Part shown: positions 1 to 9,535 of the stretch, piece after piece
How the letters are laid out: every line of letters starts with the position of its first letter
Position numbering within the stretch: position 1 is the first letter of the stretch
Assembly: GCF_000332295.1 (NCBI RefSeq)
Contig: NZ_KB235931.1
Location: 1 to 64,000, forward strand
DNA: 64,000 nt
Reading direction: 5' to 3'
Source: Fortiea contorta PCC 7126
GTDB lineage: Bacteria > Cyanobacteriota > Cyanobacteriia > Cyanobacteriales > Nostocaceae
The notes under the pieces: model-generated
The model's input: the letters and a program-made list of their open reading frames with translations, nothing else
What the model was told of the DNA's origin: nothing
The model's database searches: none
Made by a program: the position numbers and the translations under genes

Positions 1-323
1 TTATGTTCGCCTTTTTCTCGTTGTGGGGGACGCTGTTTTAATCCCCGAATTGGGTTGGATTTTATATACCCTTGCTCGACGGCAAAGTTAAATAGGCTTT
101 GCAGTATTGCTTGATGCTTGTGGTGGGTTGTGTATTTTAAATGTGAGAGTGTATCTAGATACTCAACTAATGTTTGCTTACTGATAATTTCGATTGACCA
201 ACTTCCGTACTCTGCTAGTAAGCTCAAGAGAGTTATTTCGTAGGTTTTGATGGTACTGGGTGCTAGCCCAGTCCGTTCTAAAAATTTGACGGCAACGGTG
301 GCTAATGTGACAGCTTGCTTCAC
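1..323 (-). CDS. Tyrosine recombinase/integrase, N-terminal part (cut by left edge)
   Basis: A minus-strand frame stays open from a TGA at 357-359 to the left edge. It has no ATG; the only plausible start is GTG at 321-323. About 107 residues are visible. They form an all-helical stretch (LATVAVKFLERTGLAPSTIK, then LAEYG, LVEYLDTL, HKHQAILQSLFNFAVEQGYI, SNPIRGL) that matches the SAM-like core-binding domain of phage-type integrases: a helix ending in 'PSTIKTY', a helix with 'LFNFAVEQGYI', then 'NP'. The catalytic R-H-R-Y domain would lie beyond the window. It is divergent from the XRE protein at 400, with a 76-bp gap. The family call is inference from fold-like pattern; whether the gene is intact cannot be seen. 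Confidence 0.62.
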   Translation of the reverse strand, partial: MKQAVTLATVAVKFLERTGLAPSTIKTYEITLLSLLAEYGSWSIEIISKQTLVEYLDTLSHLKYTTHHKHQAILQSLFNFAVEQGYIKSNPIRGLKQRPPQREKGEH

Positions 324-399
324 TGGAAAAAGTGTGTTTTTAGCAAGGTAATTTATTCATAAATTATATATCTCTAGATAAGAGCATTGACAGCATTTT

Positions 400-858
400 A
401 TGGATACTTTTAAGACACCAAAACATGGAGAATCCCTAGCTGACTATGTTTTGCGGATCAGGAAGGGACTCAATTTAACTCAGTTTGAGTTAGCCGATGC
501 TGCTGGTATTCATTCTCGGTCTGTGGGGAAGATTGAACGGGGACTGACGATGAGACTCAGCCATAAAACTCTCAGTGGGCTGGCGCTAGCTTTGTCCGTG
601 CCGGTTGAGTATTTGCAGGCTGTTGTTAGGGGGGAAGAGGTTGTAGCAATGCCAGTGATTAAGTTTTGCCCCCAATGTTGGAATCCTGGGGGTGCTGCTG
701 ATCCGATGTGGGGAAATGTTAGGGCTAAGTTTTGTTATCTGTGCGGTACACAGTTGCAGGCTAGTTGTCGGAATTGTGGTGAGATGGTGGTGTCGTTGAG
801 GTATAAATTTTGTCCACTATGTGGAAAGCCTTATAAGGATGGAAGCGAAAATCGCTAA
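400..858 (+). CDS. XRE-family HTH regulator with double zinc ribbon
   Basis: 152 residues from ATG at 400. Residues about 13-75 are an XRE/Cro helix-turn-helix: 'YVLRIRKGLNLTQFELA', then 'GIHSRSVGKIERG', then a leucine-rich helix. Residues about 88-145 carry four CxxC knuckles (CPQC, CYLC, CRNC, CPLC), which is two zinc ribbons. The likely role is a DNA-binding regulator whose zinc ribbons bind a partner or metal. It sits head to head with the integrase fragment, so control of the recombinase or of excision is an attractive guess, though nothing in the sequence proves it. No signal peptide or membrane segment is present. Confidence 0.75.
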   Translation: MDTFKTPKHGESLADYVLRIRKGLNLTQFELADAAGIHSRSVGKIERGLTMRLSHKTLSGLALALSVPVEYLQAVVRGEEVVAMPVIKFCPQCWNPGGAADPMWGNVRAKFCYLCGTQLQASCRNCGEMVVSLRYKFCPLCGKPYKDGSENR

Positions 859-880
859 AGCCTATATACAACAAGGCTTT
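857..880 (+). terminator. Weak hairpin between convergent genes
   Basis: AAAGCC (857-862) pairs with GGCTTT (875-880) over a 12-nt loop, immediately at the stop codon of the XRE gene and before the convergent rnz. There is no clear U-run, so termination is only a possibility. Confidence 0.35.
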
Positions 881-977
881 CCAGACCATCTTGCAGGTTT
901 TTACACGTATCTCGGCTCAATACCTATTCCCTTTTATTTACTTGTATCGTTTAGATTCATACCTTGATTGTGGAGCC

Positions 978-1937
978 TTAAACACCCACTTTAGTTAATT
1001 CAACTTCCCGACGCCTAGGTACATCATAAATCATGAAATCATGAGCCATATCCGTCTTCGGGAAAATCGCTCTGGCTTCTTTAAGTAAATCTTTCAACTC
1101 TAAAACATTGCCGGGAGCATATCGAGGACTAAAATGCGTCATAATTAGCCGATGAGCTTGAGCTGCTAAGGCTGTTTGCGCCGCCATTGTGCTAGTGGAA
1201 TGCAATCTTTGAAAAGCCATGTCTGCATCTTGATGTGCAAAAGTGGCTTCATGAATTAACACATCCGCATCTTGCGCTAATTGCACCGCACCGTCACAAT
1301 AAATTGTATCTGTGCAGTAGGCGATTTTCCGGCCAATTTCTGTTGGGCCGCATAATTCGCTACCATTAATTACCCGTCCATCGTTTAAGGTAACTGTTTC
1401 CCCACGCTTGAGTTGACCGTAAATGCGACCGGGAGGAATTTGCAACGCTTTGGCTTTTTCCACATCAAAGCGTCCAACTCTGTCTCGTTCCGCAATTCGG
1501 TAGCCAAAAGCGGTGATTCGGTGATGCAATTGACCGCAGGTAACAGTAAATTCCTCATCCTCGTAAATTATCCCAGGGCGGACTGTATGAACCTTGACAG
1601 GATAAGAGAAGTGTGTATGAGAATATTTTAAAGCTGATTGGATGTACTCATTTAATCCAGGTGGCCCATAAATATCGATTTTTTCCACATTTCCAGCCAG
1701 CCCACAACTAGCCAGCAGCCCCATCAAGCCAAAAATGTGGTCGCCGTGCATGTGGGTGATAAAAATTCGGGACAGTTGGCTGCTTTTGAGGTCACTCCGC
1801 AAAAGCTGATGCTGAGTTCCTTCGCCGCAGTCAAATAACCACAGTTCCGCCCGCTGCGGTAATCTGAGAGCAACGCCGGAAACATTGCGTCCTCTTGTTG
1901 GTACACCGGAACTTGTCCCTAAAAATGTAATCTGCAC
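978..1937 (-). CDS. rnz: Ribonuclease Z (tRNA 3' processing endonuclease)
   Basis: 319 residues, the usual length of the short (ElaC-type) RNase Z. It cleaves the 3' trailer from tRNA precursors. The metallo-beta-lactamase signature is complete: 'THMHGDH' at residues 61-67 (His62, His64, Asp66, His67), 'CTDT' near 209 for the bridging Asp, 'HEATF' and 'THFSPRY' near the C-terminus. The start is GTG (cac on the plus strand, 1935-1937), chosen because the protein then begins MQITFLGTSSG, the family's standard N-terminus. Single-gene unit, convergent with the XRE gene. Confidence 0.95.
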   Translation of the reverse strand: MQITFLGTSSGVPTRGRNVSGVALRLPQRAELWLFDCGEGTQHQLLRSDLKSSQLSRIFITHMHGDHIFGLMGLLASCGLAGNVEKIDIYGPPGLNEYIQSALKYSHTHFSYPVKVHTVRPGIIYEDEEFTVTCGQLHHRITAFGYRIAERDRVGRFDVEKAKALQIPPGRIYGQLKRGETVTLNDGRVINGSELCGPTEIGRKIAYCTDTIYCDGAVQLAQDADVLIHEATFAHQDADMAFQRLHSTSTMAAQTALAAQAHRLIMTHFSPRYAPGNVLELKDLLKEARAIFPKTDMAHDFMIYDVPRRREVELTKVGV

Positions 1938-2225
1938 AGCGTTTTCTAGCCTTCCTCTTGCTGAATGTGACGCTCTACTTTCTATAGTGGCACGGTTGTT
2001 GCGCTTTCAGGCTTGCGGGAATGGAGAATTGGGGTTTTGCTATTGTTAGTACATTTAACTGACGATATTTATACTTGAGCAAATAGCTGATTATTTTAAA
2101 TATAAAAATAAATCGCTTTACAAAAAATTATATACATAAAGAAATTTAAAACAAATCAGCAGTATAGAAAACTGACTGGTAATATTTGCTCATCCATTGA
2201 TTAATTTCTTTTAGAATTCACGAAA

Positions 2226-2993
2226 ATGTCACTAACTAAACGTTGTATAGCCGAGTTCGTGGGGACTTTTTGGCTAGTTTTTGGTGGTTGTGGCAGTGCA
2301 GTATTGGCGGCAGCGTTTACTGCAGACGCTGCTAAGATCGGTGCAAATACAGCATTTCCTCTGGGTATTGGCTTAGTGGGTGTTTCTTTGGCCTTTGGTT
2401 TGACCGTGTTGACAATGGCTTATGCGGTTGGTCATATCTCAGGTGGTCACTTTAATCCGGCTGTTTCTATTGGTCTTTGGGCTGCGAAACGCTTCCCCGG
2501 TTCTGAGCTTTTTGTATACATTGGTGCTCAGGTATTTGGAGCGATCGCCGCTGCTGGAGTTTTGGCTTTAATTGCTACCGGTAAACCAGGATTTGACTTG
2601 GTAAAAAGCGGTTTTGCTGCTAATGGTTTTGGTGAGCATTCTCCTGGTGGTTATTCCTTACTAGCAGCTTTTATTGCTGAGTTCGTACTCACCTTCCTGT
2701 TCTTGGTAATTATCCTCGGTGTTACAGATCGCCGTGCGCCTCAAGGTTTTGCTCCCGTGGCGATCGGTCTAGCTTTAACACTAATTCACTTAATTAGTAT
2801 CCCCGTCACCAATACATCCGTAAATCCCGCCCGCAGCTTAGGCCCAGCACTGTTTGTCGGTGGTTGGGCGCTACAACAACTGTGGCTATTTTGGTTAGCG
2901 CCAATAATCGGCGGAGCATTAGCAGGCGTTTTCTATTCTCAGGTTTTGGAAACACCAAGTCCCTCAGAAAGACAGCTTTCGGAGATTGCTTAA
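2226..2993 (+). CDS. aqpZ: Aquaporin Z (water channel)
   Basis: 255 residues with six predicted membrane helices and two half-helices. Both NPA boxes are present: 'HFNPAVS' (NPA at 77-79) and 'SVNPARS' near residue 200. The selectivity filter fits a strict water channel rather than a glycerol channel: a His in 'IHLISIP', a Thr in 'VTNTS' and the Arg after the second NPA match the AqpZ pattern. It moves water across the cytoplasmic membrane. ATG start after an AT-rich spacer of nearly 290 bp. Monocistronic, followed by tandem-repeat DNA. Confidence 0.95.
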   Translation: MSLTKRCIAEFVGTFWLVFGGCGSAVLAAAFTADAAKIGANTAFPLGIGLVGVSLAFGLTVLTMAYAVGHISGGHFNPAVSIGLWAAKRFPGSELFVYIGAQVFGAIAAAGVLALIATGKPGFDLVKSGFAANGFGEHSPGGYSLLAAFIAEFVLTFLFLVIILGVTDRRAPQGFAPVAIGLALTLIHLISIPVTNTSVNPARSLGPALFVGGWALQQLWLFWLAPIIGGALAGVFYSQVLETPSPSERQLSEIA

Positions 2994-2995
2994 GA

Positions 2996-3087
2996 GGGGT
3001 TAGGGGCTAGGGGCTAGGGGTTAGGGATGAGAGGTTAGGGGTTAGTGAGTTTTGATGCTAACTTCAGACTTCAGACTTCAGACTTCA
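2996..3087. repeat. Heptanucleotide short tandem repeats (two types)
   Basis: 2996-3045 is a degenerate run of GGGGTTA/GGGGCTA units. 3061-3087 is nearly four exact copies of ACTTCAG. Such 7-nt repeats are typical of Nostocales spacers; here they fill the gap between convergent aqpZ and the M56 peptidase. Confidence 0.8.
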
Positions 3088-3114
3088 CCCCTGTTCCCTG
3101 TTAAGAGTTCCCTT

Positions 3115-3954
3115 TCATGTGTGAAATATCACAACTACTAGGGGTAGGAATGCAAACAGCAAGCCATTCCAAGATGGTGATTGAGTTTCTGGGGTTGGTT
3201 GTGTTGGTGTTAACAACGCTTCTATTCTCCGCTCTAGGCGATCGCCTTCTGGTGAACTGAGAGCAGCACAGCAAATTTCAGATAACACAGGGGCGCTACT
3301 AACTACTAACAACAGTGATTCTGCTAGCAGTAAGGGGTCTACCTGAGACGCCGCATAACTATCAGCCCGGAGTTCCCGCAAAACTAACAATTCTTCCCAT
3401 AAAATCTCTGTATTTGGCAACCAAGCTGTGCAGGAACGCACCCAGCCCAACCAGAAAAACCAGAATGTGTCTCGATAGTAATGATGCCCTTGTTCGTGGG
3501 CTAGGACGCTTTCTAAATGCTCTGGAGAGAGGCTCTGTAATAAGCCCTGACTAACTACTAGTTCTGGTTGCCAAAAACCTATTTGTCCGGCAAAAAGCGC
3601 CCCTGTCTCCAGTAACCGGGCTTCTTGATTGCCAAGATTCACCAGGGGACAGTCACGAGCAGATTTCACAGATTGCCACCCCTGGATACAAAGTTTTATG
3701 CACATAATGGCACAAAATGCAAGATATATTAATGCCAAAATATAGCTGATCCCACCTGTATACATGCCTCCCATTTGCCCTTGGGTACCCATGATGATGA
3801 GGGCGATCGCTGTCATCAACAGCAGCAGAGGAGAGAAGAGAAAGAAAAAGAGCGATCGCTGCCAACGCAAATTCCAGCTAGCAGGGGAGCCGATATCAGA
3901 GGCTCGCAACCACCAAGCAATAGCCAAAGTAGCCAAAATCATCATCAAATGCAT
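3115..3954 (-). CDS. M56/BlaR1-type membrane metallopeptidase
   Basis: 279 residues with hydrophobic helices at about 1-18, 30-55, 68-92 and the extreme C-terminus. The zinc motif HEQGH follows 'LESVLA', and 'ELRADSYA' downstream supplies the third ligand (ExxxD). This is the membrane protease half of a BlaI/BlaR1-type pair, without the extracellular penicillin-sensor domain, so the inducing signal is unknown. Its ATG overlaps the last base of the blaI stop (TAATG), and GGAGG lies just upstream within blaI, which supports translational coupling and fixes the start. It likely senses an envelope signal and relieves BlaI repression, by family precedent. Confidence 0.85.
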   Translation of the reverse strand: MHLMMILATLAIAWWLRASDIGSPASWNLRWQRSLFFFLFSPLLLLMTAIALIIMGTQGQMGGMYTGGISYILALIYLAFCAIMCIKLCIQGWQSVKSARDCPLVNLGNQEARLLETGALFAGQIGFWQPELVVSQGLLQSLSPEHLESVLAHEQGHHYYRDTFWFFWLGWVRSCTAWLPNTEILWEELLVLRELRADSYAASQVDPLLLAESLLLVVSSAPVLSEICCAALSSPEGDRLERRIEALLTPTQPTPETQSPSWNGLLFAFLPLVVVIFHT

Positions 3955-4373
3955 TATTTTTCCTCCCTGGCTTGTCGTGCAGCTTGAATGCGTTTAGCGA
4001 TCGCTTCTATTTGCTCACTGGCTGCAGCATCCAAACTATCTGCAAAAGCAGCAATCACATCAGGATTACCTACCGCTAGAAATCGCTGCAACTGCTCATG
4101 TGCTTTGATTACATCTGCCTGCTGCTTTGTCAACCGTGGTCGCCAATAGAAAGCCCGCCCTTTTTTATCGCAGATTAACCAACCTTTATCAGTTAAGCGA
4201 CGCAAAACGGTGGTAACTGAAGTATAAGCTAATTCACGGTTAGGATCAGCCAAAATGCGATCATGTACATCCTTCACAGTCGCCGAACCCAAATCCCAGA
4301 TAATCTGCAAAATTTCTGCTTCCAAGGGGCCAACAGATAGTTGTTTAGGACGGTAGTCAGGTAAAGGAGCCAT
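3954..4373 (-). CDS. BlaI/MecI/CopY-family transcriptional repressor
   Basis: About 139 residues from ATG at 4373 (an in-frame TTG lies two codons further up). Residues about 12-85 form the winged helix typical of the family: 'LSVGPLEAEILQIIWDLG', 'TVKDVHDRI', 'LAYTSVTTVLRRLTDKGWL', then a beta-wing 'KGRAFYWRPRLT'. The C-terminal half is helical and would dimerise. BlaI-type repressors usually control their own operon and are inactivated by the partner protease, which here is the directly overlapping downstream gene. No beta-lactamase gene is nearby, so the regulon is unknown. Confidence 0.88.
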   Translation of the reverse strand: MAPLPDYRPKQLSVGPLEAEILQIIWDLGSATVKDVHDRILADPNRELAYTSVTTVLRRLTDKGWLICDKKGRAFYWRPRLTKQQADVIKAHEQLQRFLAVGNPDVIAAFADSLDAAASEQIEAIAKRIQAARQAREEK

Positions 4374-4704
4374 AAGCAATTCAAAGTAGATAGAGAATAG
4401 GATGTTGGGTATTGGGTATTGGAGAACCAGCGTTGTGGGCAGGTTTCCCGATTGTTACCCAAGTAATGCCGAGTAAAATGCGACTGGAGAAGTTCTAGTC
4501 TTCTTTCACATTACCGTTTATAAAAGCTAGGTTCTCGCAATTATTTAAAGATTACCAATTTCCATTCCCCATCTCGCCATTTCCCTATGCATAGAGTATC
4601 CTCGCTCTCAACCTCTGCAGTTTTTTACTAAATTTCTCATCTTTTAGATGACATCAACTGGTTAAAATGAAACTCGGCAGTATTAGATCAGGCGTATCTA
4701 AGAC
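4374..4704. other. Divergent spacer between blaI and comB
   Basis: 331 bp holding the promoters of both divergent genes. It is AT-rich with short degenerate repeats (TTGGGTATTGGGTATTGG around 4401-4425). I could not pick out a convincing BlaI-type dyad (TACA-TGTA) or a -10/-35 pair. Confidence 0.4.
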
Positions 4705-5436
4705 GTGAAGCTATTTGTTTATCACACCCCGGAATTGACTCCCGCAGATCAAGCCCCAGAATGTGCGATCGCAGTCGATGTATTGCGAGCCACTAGCACT
4801 ATGGCTACCGTCTTGGCAGCTGGAGGCGAAGCTGTACAAGTCTTCAGCGATTTAGATCAACTCATGGAAGTCAGCGAAAAATGGCCCCCAGAACACCGGC
4901 TACGAGCTGGAGAACGTGGTGGCGCGAAAGTAGCTGGCTTTGAATTAGGTAACTCTCCTCTCGATTGCACACCAGAATTGGTGCAGGGGCGGCGCTTGTT
5001 TATCAGCACCACCAATGGGACTCGCGCCCTCAAACGGGTACAGCACGCCCCCATCGTCATCGCCGCGGCTTTAATTAACCGAGCTGCTGTGGTGCAATTT
5101 CTCCTAGATAAGCAACCAGAAACCGTCTGGATTGTTGGTTCAGGTTGGGAGGGCAGTTTTTCTCTGGAAGATACAGTTTGTGCAGGTGCGATCGCCCACA
5201 GCATCGTCCAACAAACTCACTTATCACCAGAAGATATAGCTGGCAATGATGAGGTAATTAGTGCGATCGCGCTCTATTCTCAGTGGCAAAATAATTTGTT
5301 GGGGCTGTTACATCAAGCTAGCCACGGCAAACGTTTATTACGCCTGGAATGCCATGAAGATTTAAAGTATTGTTCCCAAACTGATATTTTAAATGTTTTA
5401 CCCATACAACAAGAACCAGGAGTTCTCAAAGGTTAA
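4705..5436 (+). CDS. ComB-family 2-phosphosulfolactate phosphatase-like protein
   Basis: 243 residues from a GTG start. Family signatures are clear: '[20 protein letters not shown]' near the N-terminus, 'GERGG', 'STTNGTRAL' and '[12 protein letters not shown]'. In methanogens ComB removes phosphate from 2-phosphosulfolactate during coenzyme M synthesis. Cyanobacteria keep a conserved homologue without that pathway, so the physiological substrate here is unknown. It is expected to be a soluble Mg-dependent phosphatase. Monocistronic, with a strong palindrome downstream. Confidence 0.88.
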   Translation: MKLFVYHTPELTPADQAPECAIAVDVLRATSTMATVLAAGGEAVQVFSDLDQLMEVSEKWPPEHRLRAGERGGAKVAGFELGNSPLDCTPELVQGRRLFISTTNGTRALKRVQHAPIVIAAALINRAAVVQFLLDKQPETVWIVGSGWEGSFSLEDTVCAGAIAHSIVQQTHLSPEDIAGNDEVISAIALYSQWQNNLLGLLHQASHGKRLLRLECHEDLKYCSQTDILNVLPIQQEPGVLKG

Positions 5437-5564
5437 CTGAAGGATGAAGGATGAAGACGTAGAGTGGTTTGGCGCTCTACCTAGGATGAAGTAAGTACCC
5501 AGACAGAATAAATTAAATATATAGCGCTTCCCATTCAGATGCGGTACAAAATTATACGTCCGGT

Positions 5565-5593
5565 GTAGGGGCACGGCACTGCCGTGCCCCTAC
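5565..5593. repeat. Perfect 13-bp inverted repeat
   Basis: GTAGGGGCACGGC (5565-5577) and its exact complement (5581-5593) are separated by 3 nt. TATACGTC occurs as a direct repeat on both sides (about 5553 and 5598). It lies between convergent comB and a kinase gene, so it may end transcription from both sides. The form is that of a dispersed palindromic element. Confidence 0.75.
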
Positions 5594-5628
5594 GAGTATA
5601 CGTCACGTGACCGAAAATTGCTATATTG

Positions 5629-5680
5629 TTCCCTATTCCCTATTCCCTATTCCCTATCCTCTATTCCCCGTTCCCTGTTC
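5629..5680. repeat. TTCCCTA-type heptanucleotide tandem repeat
   Basis: About seven units of TTCCCTA and variants (TTCCCCG, TTCCCTG) run up to two bases before the stop codon of the minus-strand kinase gene. Confidence 0.8.
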
Positions 5681-5682
5681 AT

Positions 5683-7743
5683 CTAACTAGCAACTCGCCA
5701 AATCTTAATTGTATGGTCATCACTACCGCTGACTAGGGTTTTGCCATCTGGACTGAAGCTAACAGACGTCACAGTATTCGTGTGTCCTACTAGGGTAAAA
5801 ATTTCTTCTTTGCTACTGAGATTCCAGAGTTTAATTGTGCGATCGCGGCTACCACTAACTAAAGTTTTCCCATCTGGACTAAAGCTGACAGATGTGACTG
5901 TGTTGGCGTGTCCCATCAGTGTAGAAATTTCTTCACCGCTAGCCAAGTTCCAGAGTTTAATGGTGCGATCGCGGCTAGCGCTGGCTAAAATTTTTCCATC
6001 CGGGCTAATTGCCAAACATGTGATAGTTTTAGCATTCTCTAACGTCCGAATTGCATACCCTTTAGCTAAATTCCACACCTTAATAGTTTTATCAAAACTA
6101 CCACTAGCAAGGGTTTGACCATCGGGACTCACCACAATTGACCGTACCCAAAACTCATGTCCTACTAGTGTCCGAATTATTTGTCCTGTAGATAAATTCC
6201 ACACTTTGATGGTGTTATCATCACTACCATCGATTATAGTTTTTCCATCTGGGCTGATAGCTAGAGCATGAACTGAGTCAGAATGCCCAATTAAGGTATG
6301 GATTGGCTTTCCTGTAGCGAGATTCCAGACTTTAATAGTGTTGTCATCGCTACCACTAACTAAAGTTTTGCCATCCGGGGTGATACTCACCACATTTACC
6401 CTCAAAGAGTGGCCATTGAGTGTAGAAATTTCCTCACCTGTAGCCAGATTCCAGAGTTTGATGGTGCGATCGCTATTACTAGCAATCATCTTACCATCGG
6501 GACTAATAGCTACAGACAGAATCGAATTTTTACCACCTTTGAGAGTTTTTGCTAAGGAAACATTCCCCAAAGCAATTGTTGCGGACTCACTCAGAACCGC
6601 TTCACTATTACTTTGTCGATGATTTGACCGACTCAAGCGAGACGCTAAACTAGCTTGGATATGTTGATATTGCTGATACCAAGCATCACCAAAACCAAAT
6701 AACAAAATAAATGCAGATACCAAGACTAAACTTTTCAATATATTGAATTTTCTTGGTAAAAATTTTGTCTGATTTGTAGGAACTCTAGTAGCTTTGCTAT
6801 TAGCTGGTGGTAGCAAAAGCTGTGATTTTGGCGCCAATTCCCTGATAACTTCACTCGTGGTTTGATAACGGTACTGGATATCTTTTTGTAAAAGTTTATC
6901 TAAAACATAATCCAATTCAGCATTAATTGGACTCCGCAAATATTGTCGCCAACTTGCTACCCAAGCGTAGCCATGTTCCATCCACAACTGAAACGGAGAA
7001 ATTCCCGTCAGTAGATGAAAGCAGGTAGCTCCCAAGCCAAACAAATCGCTAGCAGGATAAGCTTTACCATCTCTAATTTGTTCAATAGGAGAATAGCCAT
7101 GAGAACCAATCGAAGTGCCAATTTTATTATGTACTCTCGATGTAAACTGCTTGGAAGAACCAAAATCAATTAAACTTAATCTTCCGTCAAGATGAGAGCG
7201 AATAATATTTTCTGGCTTCAGGTCGCGGTGAATAACGCCGCGCTCATGAATAAATTTAAGTATAGGTAATATATCTAGCAAAATTGCTTGAATATCCCTA
7301 TCTTTATATACCTTCCGTCGCTGTAACTCCTTGAGTAAATTTTCCCCATTAATAAACTGCTGCACCAAATACATACAGTGGTCTTGTTCAAAGTAAGCTA
7401 CTAGTGTGGGAATTTGCGGATGTTCACCAAGTTCTTGCAGTCGCTTTGCTTCTTCAGCAAACAACTCCATAGCTTTCTTTTGTGACCAAGTTCCTTGAAA
7501 TTTTGGGGCTAGTTGTTTAATGACACAGCGTTCATTCAATTTATCAATATCTTGTGATAGATAGGTTCTGCCAAATCCCCCTTCATCTGAAAGCACGCGG
7601 ATCACACGGAAACGGTTTCTCAGCAGTGGTATCAACGGCGTGCTACAAGTTTGACATAACTTGTTGCTATCAGGATTTAGAGGGTTTGGGCAATCGGGAT
7701 TTAAGCAGCAGATCATCATCTGACAGGCGCGACTGCATAACAA
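5683..7743 (-). CDS. Membrane Ser/Thr protein kinase with WD40 sensor domain
   Basis: 686 residues. A Cys4 ribbon opens the protein (Cys12/13, Cys18, Cys30, Cys33). The kinase domain spans about 44-310: glycine loop 'DEGGFGRTY', Lys76 in 'CVIKQL', 'HRDLKPEN' at 172-179, 'DFGSS' at 193, all catalytic residues present. One membrane helix follows at about 337-355. The C-terminal part has seven WD40 repeats ('ISPDGK...TIKLWNLATG'), enough for one complete propeller, probably facing the other side of the membrane as a ligand or protein sensor. The true start may be Met9 or Met10, since homologues tend to begin at the zinc ribbon. Substrates are unknown. Confidence 0.92.
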   Translation of the reverse strand: MLCSRACQMMICCLNPDCPNPLNPDSNKLCQTCSTPLIPLLRNRFRVIRVLSDEGGFGRTYLSQDIDKLNERCVIKQLAPKFQGTWSQKKAMELFAEEAKRLQELGEHPQIPTLVAYFEQDHCMYLVQQFINGENLLKELQRRKVYKDRDIQAILLDILPILKFIHERGVIHRDLKPENIIRSHLDGRLSLIDFGSSKQFTSRVHNKIGTSIGSHGYSPIEQIRDGKAYPASDLFGLGATCFHLLTGISPFQLWMEHGYAWVASWRQYLRSPINAELDYVLDKLLQKDIQYRYQTTSEVIRELAPKSQLLLPPANSKATRVPTNQTKFLPRKFNILKSLVLVSAFILLFGFGDAWYQQYQHIQASLASRLSRSNHRQSNSEAVLSESATIALGNVSLAKTLKGGKNSILSVAISPDGKMIASNSDRTIKLWNLATGEEISTLNGHSLRVNVVSITPDGKTLVSGSDDNTIKVWNLATGKPIHTLIGHSDSVHALAISPDGKTIIDGSDDNTIKVWNLSTGQIIRTLVGHEFWVRSIVVSPDGQTLASGSFDKTIKVWNLAKGYAIRTLENAKTITCLAISPDGKILASASRDRTIKLWNLASGEEISTLMGHANTVTSVSFSPDGKTLVSGSRDRTIKLWNLSSKEEIFTLVGHTNTVTSVSFSPDGKTLVSGSDDHTIKIWRVAS

Positions 7744-8185
7744 ATTATCCTAAGTTTGCCCCGAAATTTCCCTGAATTTGAGATTAGCTCTCGCGTACTT
7801 ATGGTAGACAACCCTAGTATTAGGGACTGGGGAATTACTTAATATATTTAGCGTTTGTTGAGCATAATCAGTTTTCTCCAAGAGGAAAACTACGAGGGCT
7901 AGTAGATTATTTTCCGATTATATAATGATCTGATTTAAAAAGCTTTTGAAATCGCCGTTTTTTGTCAAGAAAATTTGTGAACTATTAATTGTTTAAATTA
8001 TACCGATTTCATTGCTCAAATTCATAACTCTTTTGCCATAAACGTTATATGACAGCGACTCTACTGTAATTTATTGAGTGCGGTATTTTTGTAGTTGGTA
8101 TTATCAAAGCATCCGTGCCTATTCAAAATAGTCAAAATACTGAATAAAATTGTTTTGGCTATTGTTAATAATTGATGATTAATTG
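7744..8185. other. 442-bp AT-rich spacer between two kinase genes
   Basis: No open frame, repeat array or RNA gene was seen. It should contain the promoter of the WD40 kinase (high-coordinate side) and the 3' end of the 8186-9310 kinase transcript (low side). Confidence 0.5.
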
Positions 8186-9310
8186 TTAATTTGATACTTG
8201 AGTTATATAGTTGTGCAAATCTTCTTGTGGCTTAGTTGAGCGGAATTTTGCTTGCCATTCACGAATAGCGATCGCTGTTCTTTTTACAGGTGGGATATAA
8301 ATCGGCAATTTTTCTCGTTGTGTCTGATTTGGGTTTTTTGGTGGTTGGGTAGTTAAACAGTTATTTAAAGTCGGTATATAACCTTGTAAATTTAATGCTC
8401 TCATCACTTCATCAGCAGTCTTAAACCGCTCCTCCAAAGAAACTTTCACCATTTTGCTCAAAATCTGAGCAAACCCCTGACTGACATTCACTTCTTTTTG
8501 CCAACATATCTCACCGGTATTCCGGTCATGTTCAAATTCTAAAGGGCCTTTACCAGTCAATAAATAAATAGCTGTTACACCCAGAGCATAAATATCACTA
8601 GCATAAACTGGACGCAACGAAAACTGTTCTGGCGGCGCAAATCCCATCGTCCCAATAAAATTAGTAGACACATTTTTATAGCTGGAATTTTCACAAGCTT
8701 CGGCTAATTTCTCTTTGACTGCACCGAAATCAATCAACACAAACCGCTGGTCATCTTCACACCGCAACAAATTTTGAGGCTTAATGTCTCGATGAATCAC
8801 ATGATTTTTGTGCAGATATTTTAATACAGGTAATAATTCTTGTAAAAACTGTTTAACTGCGGCTTCACTCTTGCGACCAGTTCGTCTCACCTCCCTAGCC
8901 AAAGTGGAACCACGGACATATTCTTGCACTAAATAAAACTCTCCATTGCCCTCAAAGTAGTCTAATAACATGGGAATTTGCGAGTGACTACCGAGTTGAC
9001 CCAAAGTTTTTGCTTCTTTTTCAAACCGTTCTGATGCTTTTTGTAAGCTTTTGGTGCTACTAGTTTTGGGGCAAAGTTGTTTAATTACACACAATGGCTT
9101 TCCTGGCAATAGGGCATTTCTAGCTAGAAAAGTGATGCCAAAACCGCCCCTACCTAGAATTCTGATGATTTCATAGCGATCGCGAAATAGTTCTTTAGAA
9201 CCACACATTTGACCGAGTTGAGTTTGTTGTGAAACACTTTCATGTAACTTCGTTATTTTCGGTGAAAATCTGTGCATCGGTGAATAACAGCTACTATTTG
9301 ATGTTATCAA
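8186..9310 (-). CDS. Soluble Ser/Thr protein kinase
   Basis: 374 residues. The kinase domain spans about 45-315 and is complete: 'LGRGGFGITF', Lys77 in 'CVIKQL', 'HRDIKPQN' at 173-180, 'DFGAVK' at 194, 'GFAPPEQ' in the activation segment. Unlike the other three kinases in the window it has no zinc ribbon, no membrane helix and no added sensor domain; the 40-residue N-terminus and about 60-residue C-terminus look disordered. It has the same orientation as the WD40 kinase but lies 442 bp upstream, so a shared operon is doubtful. Confidence 0.9.
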   Translation of the reverse strand: MITSNSSCYSPMHRFSPKITKLHESVSQQTQLGQMCGSKELFRDRYEIIRILGRGGFGITFLARNALLPGKPLCVIKQLCPKTSSTKSLQKASERFEKEAKTLGQLGSHSQIPMLLDYFEGNGEFYLVQEYVRGSTLAREVRRTGRKSEAAVKQFLQELLPVLKYLHKNHVIHRDIKPQNLLRCEDDQRFVLIDFGAVKEKLAEACENSSYKNVSTNFIGTMGFAPPEQFSLRPVYASDIYALGVTAIYLLTGKGPLEFEHDRNTGEICWQKEVNVSQGFAQILSKMVKVSLEERFKTADEVMRALNLQGYIPTLNNCLTTQPPKNPNQTQREKLPIYIPPVKRTAIAIREWQAKFRSTKPQEDLHNYITQVSN

Positions 9311-9535
9311 TTTAACTGTAAAGTTTTTTGGATGCTAGTAGGATTACTACATCTTTGCAGAAACATAACGTTTATGATTATCCAGTGCAAAATTTAAAAT
9401 CTAAAATTCAAAAACCTACAGCAAATTAATCCGGATAAATTGCAAGGGAAGAAAGGAAGGGTGAAGGATGAAGTGTCAGACAGGTAAAGCAGCGCGCAGA
9501 ACAGGGGTTCCACGCTACTTGCTACAACCGACTGA

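Noticed and set aside
3954-4705. BlaI operator dyad
   Set aside because: No TACA-TGTA type palindrome convincing enough to report in the spacer upstream of the repressor gene.
5741-6118. Plus-strand frames over the WD40 region
   Set aside because: Antisense of a repeated coding sequence; composition mirrors the WD40 codons.
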